64,000 nucleotides of DNA from Neorhizobium huautlense (GTDB lineage: Bacteria; Pseudomonadota; Alphaproteobacteria; Rhizobiales; Rhizobiaceae), in contig NZ_PVBM01000020.1 of the NCBI RefSeq assembly GCF_002968575.1, forward strand, positions 1 through 64,000, read 5' to 3'. Shown here piece by piece: positions 1-8,220 of the stretch. Both the position numbers and the translations under genes were made by a program. The first letter of the stretch is position 1; every line of letters starts with the position of its first letter. A model generated the notes under the pieces. It saw only the letters and a list, made by a program, of their open reading frames with translations. It had not been told where the DNA came from and searched no databases.

Positions 1-264
1 CTACCCCGCCCCATGCAGGTGAGCCAAGTATCAACCGGCGACGGAATAATTGCTATCGAGAAAGCTAAAGCCGAAGGGGGTGCCCCTCACCCGCCCCCGC
101 TCCGCCCTTTCAACCCGGCCCAGCCGGCCGGATCGGGGGCTGATCATCAGAGCCAGTGTCGCGCTTCTAACTGGATAACAGCGTCGCAGCCCTATTCAGC
201 TTTGACATTGTATCATGCAGCGAGTGCGCGGCGAATGGCTTGCCCTCCTCGGGTTACAACGCTC
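1..264. other. Left-edge stretch with no gene I can support
   Basis: The first 264 bases carry no recognisable coding region. An open plus-strand frame runs through here, but it continues through the whole antisense of the acetyltransferase gene at 265-744 and its translation resembles nothing, so I treat it as a shadow. The stretch is GC-rich, with a CCGGCCGG palindrome near 122-130. It may be the downstream region of the minus-strand gene at 265-744 or the tail of a gene that begins outside the window. Confidence 0.4.
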
Positions 265-744
265 TCAGCTGTTTGCGAAAGACCTCAGCCTGTCGCCGGT
301 CAGCCGATAGCGAATCCACTCGTTCATCGGATCGGCGCCGATCGCTTCGTAGACACGGATCGCCGGCTCGTTCCAATCGAGCACGCTCCATTCGAAGCGG
401 CCGCAGCCTTTCTCCAATGCGATCTGCGCCAGCCGTTTCAACATAGCTTTCCCGGCACCCAGACCGCGGGCCTTCGGCGTAACATAGAGGTCCTCGAGGT
501 AAAGTCCGTTCCTGGCCTGCCAAGTGGAATAGCTGAAGAACCAGATGGCCATGCCGACCGGTTCGCCATGATGTTCGCATATCAAGGCGCGTGTCACCGA
601 CTTGGATCCAAAGATCGATTCCTCGATTGTCTCGACAGTCGCGGCAACTTCGTGTTCGGCCTTCTCGTAGATCGCCAGTTCGCGAATGAAACCGAGAAGC
701 GTCGCCGCATCTTCACGGACTGCCTCACGTAAGGTCAGCGTCAT
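265..744 (-). CDS. GNAT-family N-acetyltransferase (diamine/SSAT-like)
   Basis: A single-domain acetyltransferase of 159 residues, predicted to move an acetyl group from acetyl-CoA to a small amine. The acetyl-CoA loop is visible as RGLGAGKAM (residues 93-101), directly after the beta-4 strand LEDLYVTP (83-90) typical of GNAT folds. The overall pattern (short N-terminal helix pair, then EHHGEPVGMAIWF) most resembles spermidine/spermine or thialysine acetyltransferases. That substrate assignment is inference from family resemblance. It is the last minus-strand gene before the window edge, about 75 bases downstream of the J-domain gene and possibly co-transcribed with it. Confidence 0.85.
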   Translation of the reverse strand: MTLTLREAVREDAATLLGFIRELAIYEKAEHEVAATVETIEESIFGSKSVTRALICEHHGEPVGMAIWFFSYSTWQARNGLYLEDLYVTPKARGLGAGKAMLKRLAQIALEKGCGRFEWSVLDWNEPAIRVYEAIGADPMNEWIRYRLTGDRLRSFANS

Positions 745-819
745 GGAAAATCCTTTGGAAATAACCAGCTAAGACTGTTTTTGGAAGCAAGGCACGATGT
801 CAGGTCCGCCTCGCGAACA

Positions 820-1404
820 TTACTCGGCGGCACTCTTGATCTCCGGCGCTTCGAGTTCGTAGGAATATCCGTCGAGCATGCCATAAGCCTGCTCGATATT
901 CCCGATTTCCGTCTCCGCCTTGCTGATTGCATCGTCGATGGCTTCGCAGCGCGATTTCAGCATGCGCCCGAGGACGTCCGCATCCGGCTTTCTGCCGATA
1001 CGGTCGATGTGGTTGCGGATTCTCGCCCTGTGCCGCTCCATTTCGAGAATATGGAAGCGCGCATTGACGATCTTGTCGGTCAGCTTTCGGCGCATGGCCG
1101 CGACCGGATCGAAACTGCCCGGTTCACGTTCGTCCAGGATGATCTCGTTGACCAGCGTCTCCAGGATCACAAGCCCCTGCAGGTCTTTGGTATCGGCAAG
1201 TTCAGGATCGTAGCCGGTATCGTCATAGACTTTGCGCCGGACCGGGTCTGACAGCAATTCATAGGACATGGTGAGCTTACTGAAGGCGTCGACGTCGCCG
1301 CCGGTATCGGGGTGGACGCTTTTCGCACGTCTGCGATAGGCCGATTTGATGGCAGCGCCATCCGCCTCGCGGGAAACACCAAGCATCTCATAAGGGTCGA
1401 TCAC
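820..1404 (-). CDS. J-domain co-chaperone (DnaJ-like)
   Basis: A small cytoplasmic protein whose N-terminus is a J-domain (DPYEMLGVSREA onward, with the diagnostic HPD tripeptide near residue 32), the part that stimulates DnaK ATPase. After the J-domain there is no Gly/Phe region or Cys-rich zinc domain. The remaining 130 or so residues are predicted helical and charged, so this is a type III J-protein, not DnaJ itself. I chose the GTG at 1404 because AGGTGA lies 4 bases upstream. An in-frame TTG at 1425 would add seven residues but has no good ribosome site. The client and pathway are unknown. Confidence 0.8.
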   Translation of the reverse strand: MIDPYEMLGVSREADGAAIKSAYRRRAKSVHPDTGGDVDAFSKLTMSYELLSDPVRRKVYDDTGYDPELADTKDLQGLVILETLVNEIILDEREPGSFDPVAAMRRKLTDKIVNARFHILEMERHRARIRNHIDRIGRKPDADVLGRMLKSRCEAIDDAISKAETEIGNIEQAYGMLDGYSYELEAPEIKSAAE

Positions 1405-1527
1405 AGTGTCACCTGCTTTCGGCAATCAATTTCATCGTCGTAACGGCTAAGGCCCACGGGCTCAACCCATTATCCATTCTTGTGGCCAATTTAGGGGCAC
1501 CCGCGCCCTGCCCGCTTTTCCCACACT

Positions 1528-2682
1528 CTATTTGAACCGCCAAAACCGCGATGGACGCCGGCCGTCAGAAACGGGCGCCATTAGGAAGCTTACGACAACG
1601 CAGGGCAACAGGACCAGGAATGTCGCGACGAGGCTGACGTGCTCGGCAATGAACCCCAGAAGCGGCGGGACACCGATGGTCGAGAGCATCAATGTCAGCG
1701 ATAGCGCCGCGAGATTTTCCGAGGGCTTCCCATTGCCGAGCGTGATAGTCGCCGAGACGGCCAAAGGAAAGGCGAGTGCCACACCGCAACCGATCAGAAA
1801 AAGCGCTATTCCTGCAGATATAGGGCCGAGCGCGGTTACCAGAAGCGCGATGCCCATGGCAACCGAAACAGCCGACGCCCGCACCAGGATGATGGGGCCG
1901 AAACGGTCCCTCAGCATATCCCCCGAGAGCCGGGTCAAGCCCATGCCGATCGTGAAGGCGGCGTAGAGCACGCCCGCGACTGCCGGATCGGCGCCAAGCT
2001 CCTCCCGGAGGAAGAATATCCCCCAATCGTAAATTGCGCCTTCGACGATGCAGAGACCGAACACCATCACGCAGATCAGCAGGATTGTACGGTCCGGCAG
2101 GACGTAAGCCGATCGTTTTCGGTCCGGTTGGGTTTCGGGAGAGACGTCTCTTGGCGTAACAGCGAATACCAGCAGACAGGCTACGATCACGAACCCAGCC
2201 GCCAGCGTCTGCTGGACAAAGGGCGTTATCGCCTTCTCGGCCAGAAAGCCTGAGCACAGGGAGCCGACCAGAAGCCCAACCGACCAGAAGCCGTGGGAGC
2301 GCGCCAGCACCTTCGTCCCGCTGCGCTGCTCTATACCCGCCGAAATCATGTTGGCCGCAACATCGAAAATCGTGCGAAAGAACCCGAAGAGAAAGAAGCA
2401 CAGAACGAAACCGCCGACCGGCAGAATGGTCAGCGCGGGCGTCAGCAAGGCGCAAAGCGGCAAAGTGGCGAGCGCCGTCAGCCTCGGGGTGAATCTATCC
2501 GTGACGCGACCGGCGATCGGCAGCGCCAGAAACGTCCCGACGGGCGCACTCAACAAGGCAAATCCGAGAACAGCCTTGTCGATGCCCATCGAAGCCTGGA
2601 TGGCCGGCAGCCGCGTAAAGAGCGAAATGAACAGTATGGCGTTGCTGAAATAAAGCAGCGCGGGAGGCAAAAGAAACTTCAT
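1528..2682 (-). CDS. MFS transporter, substrate unknown
   Basis: Inner-membrane major facilitator superfamily protein of about 384 residues with roughly twelve hydrophobic segments. The loop after transmembrane segment 2 carries GRVTDRFTPR, the family signature region (G-x-x-x-D-R), and the central loop near residues 185-200 is hydrophilic. I place the start at the ATG beginning MKFLLPP because the first transmembrane helix follows immediately. The open frame extends upstream to 2895, but those 71 residues are not membrane-like and look spurious. Substrate cannot be told from the sequence. It is transcribed toward the J-domain gene and divergently from the DUF4864 gene. Confidence 0.8.
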   Translation of the reverse strand: MKFLLPPALLYFSNAILFISLFTRLPAIQASMGIDKAVLGFALLSAPVGTFLALPIAGRVTDRFTPRLTALATLPLCALLTPALTILPVGGFVLCFFLFGFFRTIFDVAANMISAGIEQRSGTKVLARSHGFWSVGLLVGSLCSGFLAEKAITPFVQQTLAAGFVIVACLLVFAVTPRDVSPETQPDRKRSAYVLPDRTILLICVMVFGLCIVEGAIYDWGIFFLREELGADPAVAGVLYAAFTIGMGLTRLSGDMLRDRFGPIILVRASAVSVAMGIALLVTALGPISAGIALFLIGCGVALAFPLAVSATITLGNGKPSENLAALSLTLMLSTIGVPPLLGFIAEHVSLVATFLVLLPCVVVSFLMAPVSDGRRPSRFWRFK

Positions 2683-2951
2683 GAAATTGCTGTCCGGGCG
2701 AATCACAGATCCCGAACCATTCCTGCCAGCGGCGGAGGAAGCCGACAAGAACTGATAACGGAAGGCAGCCTTGCATCGGCAAGAGAAGAGGAAAATCGGC
2801 GAGAGGCTGATTGAGACACCCTCGCCCGCAGCGGCCATCGTTTTGGGTTCGGCTGCTGTTTCCAAGGCTCTGCTCGAAAAATTTGCAGGCGCCATCTTCC
2901 CCTTCCACGGAAAGGCGCTACGCTTCTTATACCCGCACCTGGAGAGAGCCG

Positions 2952-3377
2952 ATGTCCGTTCGATTTATTGCCGTCGTTCTGAGTTTCGTTTTCTTTTCCG
3001 CCACCTCTCCCAGAGCGGAAGACCCGGTTGCGGAAGCTCAGGCCGTTATTTCCGACCAGATCGATGCATTGAAGAAAAATGACGCGGAGAAAGCCTATTC
3101 TTTCGCCTCACCCGGCATCCGCAGCCTTTATCCGAGCCAAGATCAGTTCCTGAACATGGTGCGCGAGACTTACGAGCCCGTCTATCACGCCGGCAACTAT
3201 GCTTTCGGCCGCTCAAAAATGATCGGCGGCGGCGAGGTCGTGCTGCAGGAGGTGATGATCAGCGCCAAGGAAGGCAAGGACTGGACCGCCATCTACGAGA
3301 TGCGGCTGATGGATGATGGAAGCTACAAGGTCAATGGCGTGCGGATGATCCGCAATACCGCAAGCCAGGGCATCTGA
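2952..3377 (+). CDS. DUF4864-family secreted protein
   Basis: A protein of 141 residues with an N-terminal signal peptide (MSVRFIAVVLSFVFFSATSP, cleavage likely just after ARA near residue 21), so probably periplasmic. The mature part matches my recollection of the DUF4864 family: a helical start (AEAQAVISDQIDALKKND), then YSFASPGIRSLYPSQ and a C-terminal sheet ending in KVNGVRMIRN. The fold may be NTF2/SnoaL-like, but no function is established. The ATG at 2952 is preceded by GGAGAGAGCCG, a good ribosome site. It runs convergently toward tgt, leaving 24 bases between stop codons. Confidence 0.75.
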   Translation: MSVRFIAVVLSFVFFSATSPRAEDPVAEAQAVISDQIDALKKNDAEKAYSFASPGIRSLYPSQDQFLNMVRETYEPVYHAGNYAFGRSKMIGGGEVVLQEVMISAKEGKDWTAIYEMRLMDDGSYKVNGVRMIRNTASQGI

Positions 3378-3401
3378 TCCTTCCGTTCCTTGCCCGCAGC
3401 C

Positions 3402-4532
3402 TCACACCGGGTCGATATCGCCCTTTGCCCAGGTTTCCTGGGTCTCCGCATAAAAATCGCCAAAACGGCCTTCTGCAATCGACTGGCGAATGCCCTTCAT
3501 CAGATCCTGGTAATAATGCAGGTTGTTCCAGGAGAGCAGCATGCCGCCGAGGGCTTCGTCGGAACGGACCAGGTGGTGCAGATAGGCGCGGGAATAGTCG
3601 CGTGCAGCCGGGCAGTCCGACTCCTCGTCCAGCGGGCGCAAGTCCTCCGCATGACGGGCATTGCGGATATTGACCTTGCCCCGCCGCGTGAATGCCAGCC
3701 CATGACGGCCGGAGCGGGTCGGCATGACACAGTCGAACATGTCGATACCGCGGGCCACGGATTTCAGGATGTCATCGGGAGTACCGACGCCCATCAGGTA
3801 ACGCGGTTTTTCCGCCGGCAGCACCGGCAGCGTGGTTTCCAGCATCTTCAGCATGACGTCCTGCGGCTCTCCGACAGCAAGGCCGCCGACGGCATATCCC
3901 TTGAGGTCCAGCTGTCTCAGGCCTTCCGCCGACCGAATTCGCAGATCCGGCTGATCGCCGCCCTGCACAATGCCGAACATTGCCTTGCCTGGCTGGTCCC
4001 CAAAAGCGACGCGGCAACGCTCCGCCCAGCGCAGGGACAATTCCATAGCCCTTTCGATCTCCTTGGGCTCCGCCGGCAGGGCCACGCATTCGTCGAGCTG
4101 CATCTGGATGTCGGAGCCCAGCAGACCCTGGATCTCGATCGAACGCTCCGGGGACATATGGTGCAGGCTGCCGTCCACATGACTCTTGAAGGTGACGCCC
4201 TTCTCATCGAGCTTGCGCAGGCCCGAAAGGGACATGACTTGAAACCCGCCGCTATCGGTCAGGATCGGATGGGACCAGCGGATAAGGTTGTGGAGGCCAC
4301 CCAGACGTGCGACCCGTTCCGCGCCCGGACGCAGCATCAGGTGATAGGTATTGCCGAGTATGATATCGGCGCCGGTATCGCGTACCTGGTCCAGGTACAT
4401 CGCCTTGACAGTGCCGACAGTCCCAACCGGCATGAAGGCCGGTGTCCGTATCGCGCCGCGAGGCATGGTGATCTCGCCGAGACGCGCGCCGCCATCGGTA
4501 GCCTTGAGATTGAACTGAAACGTCTCGGTCAT
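3402..4532 (-). CDS. tgt: tRNA-guanine(34) transglycosylase with degenerate zinc site
   Basis: Exchanges guanine 34 in the anticodon of Asp, Asn, His and Tyr tRNAs for the queuine precursor preQ1. The 376 residues fit the bacterial family. D93 in LTDSGGFQ and D264 in [12 protein letters not shown] match the catalytic aspartates. In the Escherichia coli enzyme the zinc is held by Cys302, Cys304, Cys307 and His333. Here the aligned positions are Ser305, Cys307, Ala310 and Asn336, so three of four ligands are missing. The rest of the protein is well conserved, so activity is likely but the zinc site is doubtful. Its start overlaps the queA stop by four bases (ATGA), so the two are translationally coupled. 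Confidence 0.95.
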   Translation of the reverse strand: MTETFQFNLKATDGGARLGEITMPRGAIRTPAFMPVGTVGTVKAMYLDQVRDTGADIILGNTYHLMLRPGAERVARLGGLHNLIRWSHPILTDSGGFQVMSLSGLRKLDEKGVTFKSHVDGSLHHMSPERSIEIQGLLGSDIQMQLDECVALPAEPKEIERAMELSLRWAERCRVAFGDQPGKAMFGIVQGGDQPDLRIRSAEGLRQLDLKGYAVGGLAVGEPQDVMLKMLETTLPVLPAEKPRYLMGVGTPDDILKSVARGIDMFDCVMPTRSGRHGLAFTRRGKVNIRNARHAEDLRPLDEESDCPAARDYSRAYLHHLVRSDEALGGMLLSWNNLHYYQDLMKGIRQSIAEGRFGDFYAETQETWAKGDIDPV

Positions 4533-5614
4533 TTTGAGGCCCGGAAAAGAAGGCTTGCGTCGCCGTAGGAATAAAAGCGGTAGCCGGATTGGATTGCGTG
4601 GGTATAGGCCGAGCGCATGGTCTCGAGCCCCGAAAAAGCCGACACCAGCATGAAAAGCGTCGACCTTGGTAGGTGGAAATTGGTCATAAGGATATCTACG
4701 GCCTTGAAGCGATAACCGGGCGTGATGAAAATATCCGTCGCTCCGCTCCAGGCGTGAATTCGGCCGTCTTCACTCGCGGCGCTTTCGATGAGACGTAGCG
4801 AGGTCGTGCCGACGCAGACGATCCGGCCGCCCCTCGCCTTTACGGCATTCAGCCGCGCCGCCGTCTCGGCGCTCACGTGACCGATTTCCTCATGCATCTT
4901 GTGATCGGCCGTATCATCGGCTTTGACCGGCAAAAATGTACCGGCGCCGACATGGAGCGTCACGAAATGTCGCTCGATACCTGCAGCGTCCAGCGCCGCA
5001 AACAGCTCCGGCGTGAAATGCAGGCCAGCGGTAGGAGCTGCGACGGCGCCTTTCTCCCTGGCATAGATGGTCTGGTAGTCCTTCCGGTCGCGATCGTCCT
5101 CGGGCCGCTTGTCAGCGATATAGGGTGGCAGCGGGATGTGCCCTACGGCCATGATCGCCTCGTCGAGCGCAGGTCCAGTGAGATCAAACAGCAAGGTGAT
5201 TTCACCCCCCTCGCCCTTTGCCTCGACCGTTGCGTTCAAAGTCCCGAGCAGACAGGCATTGCCGGTATGGCCGAAGGCGATGCGGTCGCCGACCTTGATA
5301 CGCTTGCCAGGTCTGGCAAATGCCTTCCAGCGTTCGGGGCCGGCACGCATGTGAAGGGTCGCAGACACCGGAAGTTCGTTGCCACCCTCCCTGATCCGCT
5401 GGCCTTCGAGCTGCGCCGGGATCACTTTCGTGTCGTTGAAAACCAGCGCGTCGCCGGCCCTGAGGAAGCGCGCCAAGTCGGACACGCAGTGATCGGCAAG
5501 CAGCGGCTCGCCATCGGGCCGGACGACGAGCAGCCGTGCACTGTCGCGAGGGCTGGCAGGCCGCAGCGCAATATTCTCCTCCGGCAGATCGAAATCGAAC
5601 AGATCAACGCGCAT
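4529..5614 (-). CDS. queA: S-adenosylmethionine:tRNA ribosyltransferase-isomerase QueA
   Basis: Transfers and rearranges the ribosyl group of S-adenosylmethionine onto preQ1-tRNA to form epoxyqueuosine, the step after Tgt. The 361 residues show family hallmarks: [13 protein letters not shown] at the N-terminus, [14 protein letters not shown] near residue 60, [10 protein letters not shown] near 200, [11 protein letters not shown] near 230 and [17 protein letters not shown] near 310. It precedes tgt in one transcription unit with overlapping stop and start codons, and follows the cytoplasmic cyclophilin gene by 66 bases. The start is the ATG directly before [10 protein letters not shown], the usual N-terminus. 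Confidence 0.96.
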   Translation of the reverse strand: MRVDLFDFDLPEENIALRPASPRDSARLLVVRPDGEPLLADHCVSDLARFLRAGDALVFNDTKVIPAQLEGQRIREGGNELPVSATLHMRAGPERWKAFARPGKRIKVGDRIAFGHTGNACLLGTLNATVEAKGEGGEITLLFDLTGPALDEAIMAVGHIPLPPYIADKRPEDDRDRKDYQTIYAREKGAVAAPTAGLHFTPELFAALDAAGIERHFVTLHVGAGTFLPVKADDTADHKMHEEIGHVSAETAARLNAVKARGGRIVCVGTTSLRLIESAASEDGRIHAWSGATDIFITPGYRFKAVDILMTNFHLPRSTLFMLVSAFSGLETMRSAYTHAIQSGYRFYSYGDASLLFRASK

Positions 5615-5680
5615 TGAAAAATCCAGAAAAGCGAAACCCGCCCCGCCGAAAAGGCAGAGCGGGCCTTCGTTCGATTGATA

Positions 5681-6190
5681 TCAGACGTCTGCAGCGACCC
5701 GCAGCGAAACGATCGAATCCGGATCCTTGACGGGCTCGCCCTTCTTGATCTGGTCGACGAAGTCCATGCCTTCGATAACCTGCCCCCAGACCGTGTACTG
5801 CTTGTTGAGCCACGGAGCATCCGTAAAGCAGATGAAGAACTGCGAGTTTGCCGAGTTCGGGTTTTGCGAGCGGGCCATGGAGCAGGTGCCGCGGACATGA
5901 GGCACGGCGGAAAATTCAGCCTTCAGATCCGGCTTTTCGGAGCCGCCCATGCCGGCACGGGCCGGGTTGAAGCTCTCGCCCCCCTGCTTGCCGAACTTCA
6001 CGTCGCCGGTCTGGGCCATGAAATCCGGGATGACGCGGTGGAATACCACGCCGTCATAGGCATTTTCGCGAGCAAGCTCCTTGATGCGCGCGACATGGCC
6101 GGGAGCCAGATCCGGCAGGAGCGAGATGACGACCTTGCCCTTGGTCGTTTCCATGATGAGAGTGTTTTCCGGATCCTTGATCTCGGCCAT
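5681..6190 (-). CDS. ppiB: Cyclophilin-type peptidyl-prolyl isomerase, cytoplasmic
   Basis: Catalyses cis-trans isomerisation of peptide bonds before proline. The 169 residues form one cyclophilin domain. FHRVIPDFMAQTGD (50-63) carries the catalytic His51-Arg52 and Gln60, and MARSQNPNSANSQFFICF is the second active-site strand. There is no signal peptide, so it is cytoplasmic. The position that binds cyclosporin in human cyclophilin A (Trp121) is Trp here (APWLNKQ), unlike the sister protein upstream, which has Phe. It lies 58 bases downstream of that secreted paralogue, so the pair looks like a tandem duplication that split by compartment. Confidence 0.93.
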   Translation of the reverse strand: MAEIKDPENTLIMETTKGKVVISLLPDLAPGHVARIKELARENAYDGVVFHRVIPDFMAQTGDVKFGKQGGESFNPARAGMGGSEKPDLKAEFSAVPHVRGTCSMARSQNPNSANSQFFICFTDAPWLNKQYTVWGQVIEGMDFVDQIKKGEPVKDPDSIVSLRVAADV

Positions 6191-6248
6191 GTGCCTTCTC
6201 CTTTATACGGCGCCCGGGACGTTCGTCCGCGACTGGGCGACCTTTTGC

Positions 6249-6821
6249 CTACTTCTTGCCGACGGTGACCTTGATCATCTTGTCGGGGTTCGTCACCTCG
6301 CCGTTGCGGCCCTGGCCACGCTTGATCTTGTCGACGAATTCCATGCCGGACACGACCTTGCCGACCACCGTGTACTGTCCGTTCAGGAACGAACCCTCAT
6401 CGAACATGATAAAGAACTGCGAATTGGCGGAATTGGGATCCTGTGAACGCGCCATGCCGACGGTTCCACGCTGGAACGGCACCTTCGAGAATTCGGCCGG
6501 AAGGTCCGGCAGGTCGGAGCCGCCGGTGCCGGCGCGCGCCGGATTGAAGTTCTTGCCATCCTGCTTGCCGAACTCGACGTCGCCGGTCTGCGCCATGAAT
6601 CCATCGATCACCCGGTGGAACACGACATTGTCGTATGCTCCCTTGGCAGCAAGCGCCTTGACCTGGGCCACATGTTTGGGCGCCGTTTCCGGCATCAGCT
6701 GGATCACAACCGGCCCGTCCTTGAGTTGGACGGTCAGAAAGTCGTCAGGTGCTGCCGAAGCCGGCAGGATCATCGAAGCAAAGGCGAAAGCGCCGGCGAT
6801 AGCGAGACGAAACAGTTTCAT
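6249..6821 (-). CDS. ppiA: Cyclophilin-type peptidyl-prolyl isomerase, periplasmic
   Basis: A 190-residue cyclophilin with an N-terminal signal peptide (MKLFRLAIAGAFAFASMILP, cleavage probably after ASA near residue 23), so the mature enzyme should act on periplasmic or outer-membrane proteins. The active-site segments FHRVIDGFMAQTGD and MARSQDPNSANSQFFIMF are intact. It sits between coaD (27 bases upstream) and the cytoplasmic paralogue, all on one strand. The C-terminus ends in a short basic tail (VTVGKK). Symbols ppiA and ppiB are assigned by location of the product, not by direct orthology with Escherichia coli. Confidence 0.92.
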   Translation of the reverse strand: MKLFRLAIAGAFAFASMILPASAAPDDFLTVQLKDGPVVIQLMPETAPKHVAQVKALAAKGAYDNVVFHRVIDGFMAQTGDVEFGKQDGKNFNPARAGTGGSDLPDLPAEFSKVPFQRGTVGMARSQDPNSANSQFFIMFDEGSFLNGQYTVVGKVVSGMEFVDKIKRGQGRNGEVTNPDKMIKVTVGKK

Positions 6822-6848
6822 GACAAGAACTCCGGATTTCGGAAACGA

Positions 6849-7343
6849 TCAGCGTTTCAGCTTGTTGTTCAGCGCGTTAAGGACCGCCGCGGGAACGAAG
6901 GCACTCACATCGCCGCCCATGGAGGCGATCTGCCGGACCAATGTGCCGGTAATGGGGCGAGTGGCGACGCCAGCCGGCAGAAAGACGGTCTGGATATCCG
7001 GCGCCATCTGGCGGTTCATGCCGGCCATCTGCATTTCATAATCGAGATCGGTGCCATCGCGAAGGCCGCGGATCAGCAGCCCCGCACCGTTGGTGCGGGC
7101 AGCATCAACGACCAGCCGGTCGAAGGAGACGATGGACAGGCTGTCGGCACGCCCCGGCAACGCCTCCTCGAGTGAGGCCCGGATCAGGTCGGCCCTTTCC
7201 TCGAAGGAGAACATCGGCGCCTTGCCCGGATGAATGCCGATGGCGACAATGAGTTTATCGGCAACGTTCAACGCCTGCACAAGCACGTCCAGATGGCCGT
7301 TCGTCATCGGATCGAAGGAGCCGGGATAAAAAGCGGTCGTCAT
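6849..7343 (-). CDS. coaD: Phosphopantetheine adenylyltransferase
   Basis: Adenylates 4'-phosphopantetheine to dephospho-CoA, the fourth step of coenzyme A synthesis. The 164 residues match the family length. The nucleotidyltransferase motif is TNGHLD (residues 14-19, the T/H-x-G-H element) after [28 protein letters not shown] near 92-111 is the phosphopantetheine-binding segment. The C-terminal motif usually written ISSTLVR is ITGTLVR here, a mild variation. It heads the group coaD-ppiA-ppiB-queA-tgt, downstream of gyrA but separated from it by nearly 900 bases. Confidence 0.96.
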   Translation of the reverse strand: MTTAFYPGSFDPMTNGHLDVLVQALNVADKLIVAIGIHPGKAPMFSFEERADLIRASLEEALPGRADSLSIVSFDRLVVDAARTNGAGLLIRGLRDGTDLDYEMQMAGMNRQMAPDIQTVFLPAGVATRPITGTLVRQIASMGGDVSAFVPAAVLNALNNKLKR

Positions 7344-7530
7344 GCTTTACGTCTTGGCCTGTTTCAACAGAATTTCCTGCGCCTTTTGTCATGGAAGCGG
7401 GGCATCCGCAAGCGCCTCCCCCTTTCTGAACAGGAGATGAATGGCCCGTTCAAGCGCGTTTCACAGCGAGTATGGTCTATAGGCATCGTGACGGAGACAA
7501 TCCGTCCATACCGAGGGAGAAACGAAGGGA

Positions 7531-7617
7531 ATGCTGGCAGTCATGGTATTGACCGCGGTTGTTCTTGCCTTGGCTGCGGAAGCCATAGTCGTTGCTTACG
7601 AGACGAGCTGGGCCTGA
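7531..7617 (+). CDS. Possible 28-residue hydrophobic peptide
   Basis: A very short open frame, ATG to TGA, encoding one hydrophobic segment (MLAVMVLTAVVLALAAEAIV) followed by VAYETSWA. AGGGAG lies 11 bases upstream and AAGGGA directly abuts the ATG. An internal ATG at 7543 is the alternative start. It is the first of three tiny plus-strand frames between coaD and gyrA, each with one membrane-like stretch. I do not recognise it, and it may not be translated. Confidence 0.3.
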   Translation: MLAVMVLTAVVLALAAEAIVVAYETSWA

Positions 7618-7775
7618 CGAACCCAATTCTGAACGCCAGATGAACAGAGCGTTCAAGGATGCTTCAGAGCGGCCTAGGTAAGTTTCTCTCAAAATGCGGT
7701 GGAACCTGTTTGCGCGATGCGCGTTCAGGCAAACGAGAAGGACAGACGGAGATGATCGCGAAAAGGAAAACGGTC

Positions 7776-7931
7776 ATGCCTGACAAGATCACCATGATCA
7801 ACCTGGTGTGGACGGCAATGATCGCTGTAATGCTGACGGCAACAGTCACCCTTTATCAAGATAAATCCGATTTGGCAGATCTGAACTATCCGCAGGTGAC
7901 CGGTCGTTATAACGACCTCTCCTATTACTGA
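7776..7931 (+). CDS. Small single-pass membrane protein, function unknown
   Basis: An open frame of 51 residues with a hydrophobic span (MINLVWTAMIAVMLTATVTLY, residues about 7-27) and a polar, tyrosine-rich C-terminus ending YNDLSYY. The ATG at 7776 has AAGGA eight bases upstream. Another in-frame ATG at 7752, with AAGGA nine bases away, would add eight basic residues and is also plausible. The next small frame starts 27 bases downstream, suggesting one transcript that ends at the hairpin at 8161. I do not recognise a family. Positive-inside topology would place the C-terminus in the periplasm. Confidence 0.5.
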   Translation: MPDKITMINLVWTAMIAVMLTATVTLYQDKSDLADLNYPQVTGRYNDLSYY

Positions 7932-7958
7932 GCGATACGCTCGCGAGAAAGGATGACC

Positions 7959-8102
7959 ATGTTCGTGACGTTGACTGTACTTGCAGGCTTGATCAGCATC
8001 ATGTTCGTGGCATCCGTGGCCTCCACGATTTCCGAGCTTCGCCGCGAACGCGACGATATGAAGGATTTTCGGGACTTCGCAAAACGGCACAGCGCGTTCT
8101 GA
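7959..8102 (+). CDS. Small membrane-anchored protein with charged tail, function unknown
   Basis: An open frame of 47 residues: a hydrophobic segment (MFVTLTVLAGLISIMFVASV) followed by a highly charged, helix-prone tail (SELRRERDDMKDFRDFAKRH). AAAGGA lies six bases before the ATG, a strong ribosome site. The design, one membrane helix plus an amphipathic cytoplasmic tail, suits a small regulatory membrane protein, but no function can be named. It follows the 51-residue frame closely and precedes the hairpin terminator at 8161-8190. Confidence 0.5.
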   Translation: MFVTLTVLAGLISIMFVASVASTISELRRERDDMKDFRDFAKRHSAF

Positions 8103-8160
8103 CCATTTGACAGTAGCGAACTGAGCTTTAGCAGACTCCCGTCGCAATCAGTTCAAAGAA

Positions 8161-8193
8161 AAGCCGGAGGATCCTTGATCCTCCGGCTTTTAC
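8161..8193. terminator. Bidirectional hairpin terminator after gyrA and the small ORFs
   Basis: A perfect 13-bp stem (AAGCCGGAGGATC with its complement, 8161-8173 and 8177-8189) and a 3-base loop. It is followed on the plus strand by T-rich sequence and preceded by AAAGAAAA, giving a U-rich tail on the minus strand too. It sits 31 bases beyond the gyrA stop, so it can end gyrA transcripts and those of the small plus-strand frames. Confidence 0.88.
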
Positions 8194-8220
8194 TTTATTC
8201 ACTTTCCGGGACGGGCCGGC

